NCBI GenBank assembly: GCA_963697455.1
Contig: CAVOOI010000014.1
Coordinates: 62,001 to 126,000, forward strand
DNA length: 64,000 nt
Direction: 5' to 3'
From: JAFEDN01 sp963697455
GTDB taxonomy: Bacteria > Pseudomonadota > Gammaproteobacteria > Coxiellales > Coxiellaceae
Part shown: positions 61,928-64,000 of the stretch, one piece after another
How positions within the stretch are numbered: the first letter of the stretch is position 1
Layout of the letters: every line of letters starts with the position of its first letter
Program-made: the position numbers and the translations under genes
Notes under the pieces: model-generated
What the model saw: only the letters and a program-made list of their open reading frames with translations
What the model was told of the DNA's origin: nothing
The model's database searches: none

Positions 61928-62929
61928 TTAAACCAAATGACTTGGGACGGGGAGGCCGAAATGTTCATAAGCGCTGGAAGCAGCGACTCGGCCGCGAGGG
62001 GTACGAATGATGTAGCCTTCCTGAATCAGGTAAGGTTCTAAAACGTCTTCTAAAGTGCCGCGATCTTCGCCTAGCGCTGCTGCGAGACTTTCAATGCCGG
62101 TGGGGCCGCCTTGAAATTTTTCGATCAGGGTTTGCAGAAATTTGCGGTCCATCGCGTCAAAACCGAGTTTATCCACTTGCAGCATATCCAGAGCTTCTTT
62201 AGCGATAATTGGTGAGATTTCGCCATTCGCTTTGACTTGCGCATAATCCCGCACCCGCCGTAATAAACGGTTAGCAATGCGCGGCGTTCCACGCGAGCGG
62301 CGCGCAATTTCTTCTGCGCCAGCGCGGTCGATGATTAAATGCAAAATTTGCGCTGAACGTAACACGATTTGAGTCAGTTCTGCGGAATTATAAAACTCTA
62401 AGCGCTGGATAATCCCAAACCGGTCTCGCAGGGGAGAGGTCAGCAATCCAGCGCGAGTGGTGGCGCCTACTAATGTAAACGGCGGTAAATCTAATTTAAT
62501 GGATCTTGCCGCCGGGCCTTCGCCAATCATGATATCTAATTGATAATCTTCCATTGCTGGGTATAACACTTCTTCAATCAAAGGATTTAATCGATGGATT
62601 TCGTCGATAAATAAAACGTCATGCGGTTCTAAATTAGTGAGCAGGGCCGCCAAATCGCCCGCTTTATCCAACACCGGGCCGGAGGTTTGTTTGAAACCGG
62701 CGCCCATTTCATTGGCGATAATGTGCGCCAGCGTGGTTTTGCCTAATCCGGGAGGGCCAAAGATTAAGACGTGGTCTAAAGCTTCATGCCGATTCTTCGC
62801 TGCCTGAATAAAAATTTCCATTTGCTGGCGCGCCATGGCCTGGCCGATATAATCTTGCAAACGCCGGGGACGAATTGAATTTTCGAGTTGCTTTTCTTCA
62901 TTGTGTAATTGCCCGTCGATTAATCGCAT
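61928..62929 (-). CDS. ruvB: Holliday junction helicase RuvB
   Basis: RuvB is the AAA+ motor that drives branch migration with RuvA. The 333-residue product has RPRRLQDYIGQ, Walker A GPPGLGKTTLA, Walker B VLFIDEIHRL, GATTRAGLLTSPLRDRFG and the C-terminal winged helix. It shares one base with the ruvA stop. Confidence 0.98.
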   Translation of the reverse strand: MRLIDGQLHNEEKQLENSIRPRRLQDYIGQAMARQQMEIFIQAAKNRHEALDHVLIFGPPGLGKTTLAHIIANEMGAGFKQTSGPVLDKAGDLAALLTNLEPHDVLFIDEIHRLNPLIEEVLYPAMEDYQLDIMIGEGPAARSIKLDLPPFTLVGATTRAGLLTSPLRDRFGIIQRLEFYNSAELTQIVLRSAQILHLIIDRAGAEEIARRSRGTPRIANRLLRRVRDYAQVKANGEISPIIAKEALDMLQVDKLGFDAMDRKFLQTLIEKFQGGPTGIESLAAALGEDRGTLEDVLEPYLIQEGYIIRTPRGRVAASSAYEHFGLPVPSHLV

Positions 62930-63525
62930 CAGCTATCCCTCACCACTTTATTTTGCAAGGCTAAGCGAATCAGCTCTTCGCTATTACGGCCAGAGTGTTG
63001 TACTTGTTTAATCGCCCGTTGCGCGTCATAAGGTTTATAACCTAACGCGGTCAGTGCGCTGACAGCATCCTGGACATAACGTTGTTCCGTAGAAAACGTG
63101 GCTATTTCAGCTGCTGCCATCCACTGCGCTAGAACATCGCGGGTTTCAATGATCAAACGTTCCGCAGTTTTTTTGCCCACGCCAGGGATATGGACCAGGC
63201 GGGAGATGTCGTTTTCTTGCACGCATTGGATAAACTCACTAGTGTTAATTCCTGATAAAATACTTAATGCCAATTTTGGCCCAATCCCGTTGACCTTAAT
63301 CAAGGCGCGAAATAAATCACGTTCTTGAGATTGCGCAAAACCATACAGTAAATGCGCATCTTCACGCACCACTAAATGAGTTAATAAAACAGCCGGTTGT
63401 TGTAAATCCGGCAAATGATAAAAAGTACTCATAGGCGCATGCACTTCATAACCCACACCCCCGACCTCAATGATGAGTAAAGGCGGTTGCTTACTGACGA
63501 TGATGCCCCGTAAAAAACCAATCAT
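62929..63525 (-). CDS. ruvA: Holliday junction protein RuvA
   Basis: RuvA binds the four-way junction and loads RuvB. The 198-residue product has MIGFLRGIIVSKQPPLLIIE, VREDAHLLYGF, and helix-hairpin-helix motifs KVNGIGPKLALSILSG and HIPGVGKKTAERLI, with a C-terminal RuvB-binding domain. It overlaps ruvC by four bases. Confidence 0.97.
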   Translation of the reverse strand: MIGFLRGIIVSKQPPLLIIEVGGVGYEVHAPMSTFYHLPDLQQPAVLLTHLVVREDAHLLYGFAQSQERDLFRALIKVNGIGPKLALSILSGINTSEFIQCVQENDISRLVHIPGVGKKTAERLIIETRDVLAQWMAAAEIATFSTEQRYVQDAVSALTALGYKPYDAQRAIKQVQHSGRNSEELIRLALQNKVVRDS

Positions 63526-64000
63526 GAGGTTTGCTCCTGGATTGCTTTGGATATTTTAAGAGAAAATTGCCGGTGATAACAATGGCACAGCGCAATTGCC
63601 AGTGCATCCGCGGCATCTGCCTGCGGAGATTCTTGCATTTTTAATAAAGCTTTTATCATATGTTGAACTTGAGTTTTAGCTGCTGCCCCATATCCTACTA
63701 CAGATTGTTTAATCTTGCGCGGGCTATATTCCGCTACGGGTAAAGCATATTCTCCGGCGGCAACCAATGCTGCGCCGCGGGCCTGGCCTAATTTTAACGC
63801 GCTCTGGGGATTTTGATTGATAAACACTTGTTCGATAGCGGCTTCATGCGGTTGATAGGTGCGAATGATCTCGGCTACTTTTTGATAGATATTTAATAAT
63901 CGCTGACTGATATCTTTTTCGCGGGCAGGAATATGGCCATGAGCGATACAAATAAATTGCGACGAGCTTTTAATCTCGATAATCCCATATCCAGTACTGA
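63522..64000 (-). CDS. ruvC: Holliday junction resolvase RuvC, 5' end cut by window
   Basis: RuvC cuts Holliday junctions. The frame is open to the window edge, so the N-terminus with the first catalytic Asp is missing; about 159 residues are visible. STGYGIIEIKSSSQF and AAIEQVFINQNPQSALKLGQ (second catalytic Glu) begin it, and QADAADALAIALCHCYH carries the last acidic residues. The TTG/ATG at 63827 is internal. The order ruvC-ruvA-ruvB with overlaps is standard. Confidence 0.96.
   Translation of the reverse strand, partial: STGYGIIEIKSSSQFICIAHGHIPAREKDISQRLLNIYQKVAEIIRTYQPHEAAIEQVFINQNPQSALKLGQARGAALVAAGEYALPVAEYSPRKIKQSVVGYGAAAKTQVQHMIKALLKMQESPQADAADALAIALCHCYHRQFSLKISKAIQEQTS

Overview
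The window looks like the chromosome of a gammaproteobacterium, most likely from the order Legionellales (the Coxiella / Aquicella / Legionella side). The placement is inference. It rests on the division cluster murC-ftsQ-ftsA-ftsZ-lpxC followed by a convergent dciA and secA, on HU followed by tRNA-Val and tRNA-Asp, on tpiA-secG-tRNA-Leu-nuo, and on large ankyrin, Sel1-like and serine-rich proteins of the kind that order uses as secreted effectors. Core genes are of moderate GC. Several accessory blocks are visibly AT-rich.

Layout. 1-8980: cell wall, division and secretion genes (murC partial, ftsQ, ftsA, ftsZ, lpxC, dciA, secA, terminator). 9173-11694: tolQ-tolR facing yihY-wrbA. 11709-13535: a 608-residue serine-tract protein. 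13607-14275: a structured leader and a VUT-type transporter. 14296-14469: first copy of a long-hairpin repeat, then the rod-shape operon mreB-mreC-mreD and tldD (14551-18444). 18449-19444: an orphan XRE regulator and a TumE/TumA-like toxin-antitoxin pair. 19599-20055: HU, tRNA-Val, tRNA-Asp. 20056-27141: a decayed island (Abi protein, AlpA regulator, DUF3987 remnant, arsenic resistance genes, a broken effector-like gene). 27252-31408: ppiD (frameshifted, no parvulin domain), glutamate dehydrogenase with a cyclic-nucleotide-binding protein, and a pteridine-reductase-like SDR. 31484-33559: an AlbA_2/Schlafen-type protein followed by a possible remnant gene. 33650-34813: tpiA-secG-tRNA-Leu. 34841-35015: second copy of the hairpin repeat. 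35062-43531: nuoA to nuoI.

The complex I operon stops after nuoI. Where nuoJ would be expected there is an accessory region (43557 to about 61914): a membrane-anchored HNH protein, a PIN-like protein and an Rpn-type nuclease; an ISAs1-family insertion sequence with 8-bp target duplications sitting inside a small gene; a DyP peroxidase operon; a BASS-type transporter; an 1817-residue ankyrin protein; a GC-rich nested palindrome; and an inverse-autotransporter-like surface protein. The window ends in ruvC-ruvA-ruvB on the minus strand, with ruvC cut by the window edge.

The observations I rate highest are these. There are two copies of a ~175-bp element with 36-bp inverted arms, and one base pair differs in a compensated way between them (upstream of mreB and of nuoA). 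The nuo operon is broken at nuoI/nuoJ. ppiD is frameshifted and lacks its parvulin domain. The ISAs1-type transposase carries an extra internal module. The DyP operon has two poorly known partners. mreC appears to use an AUU start.
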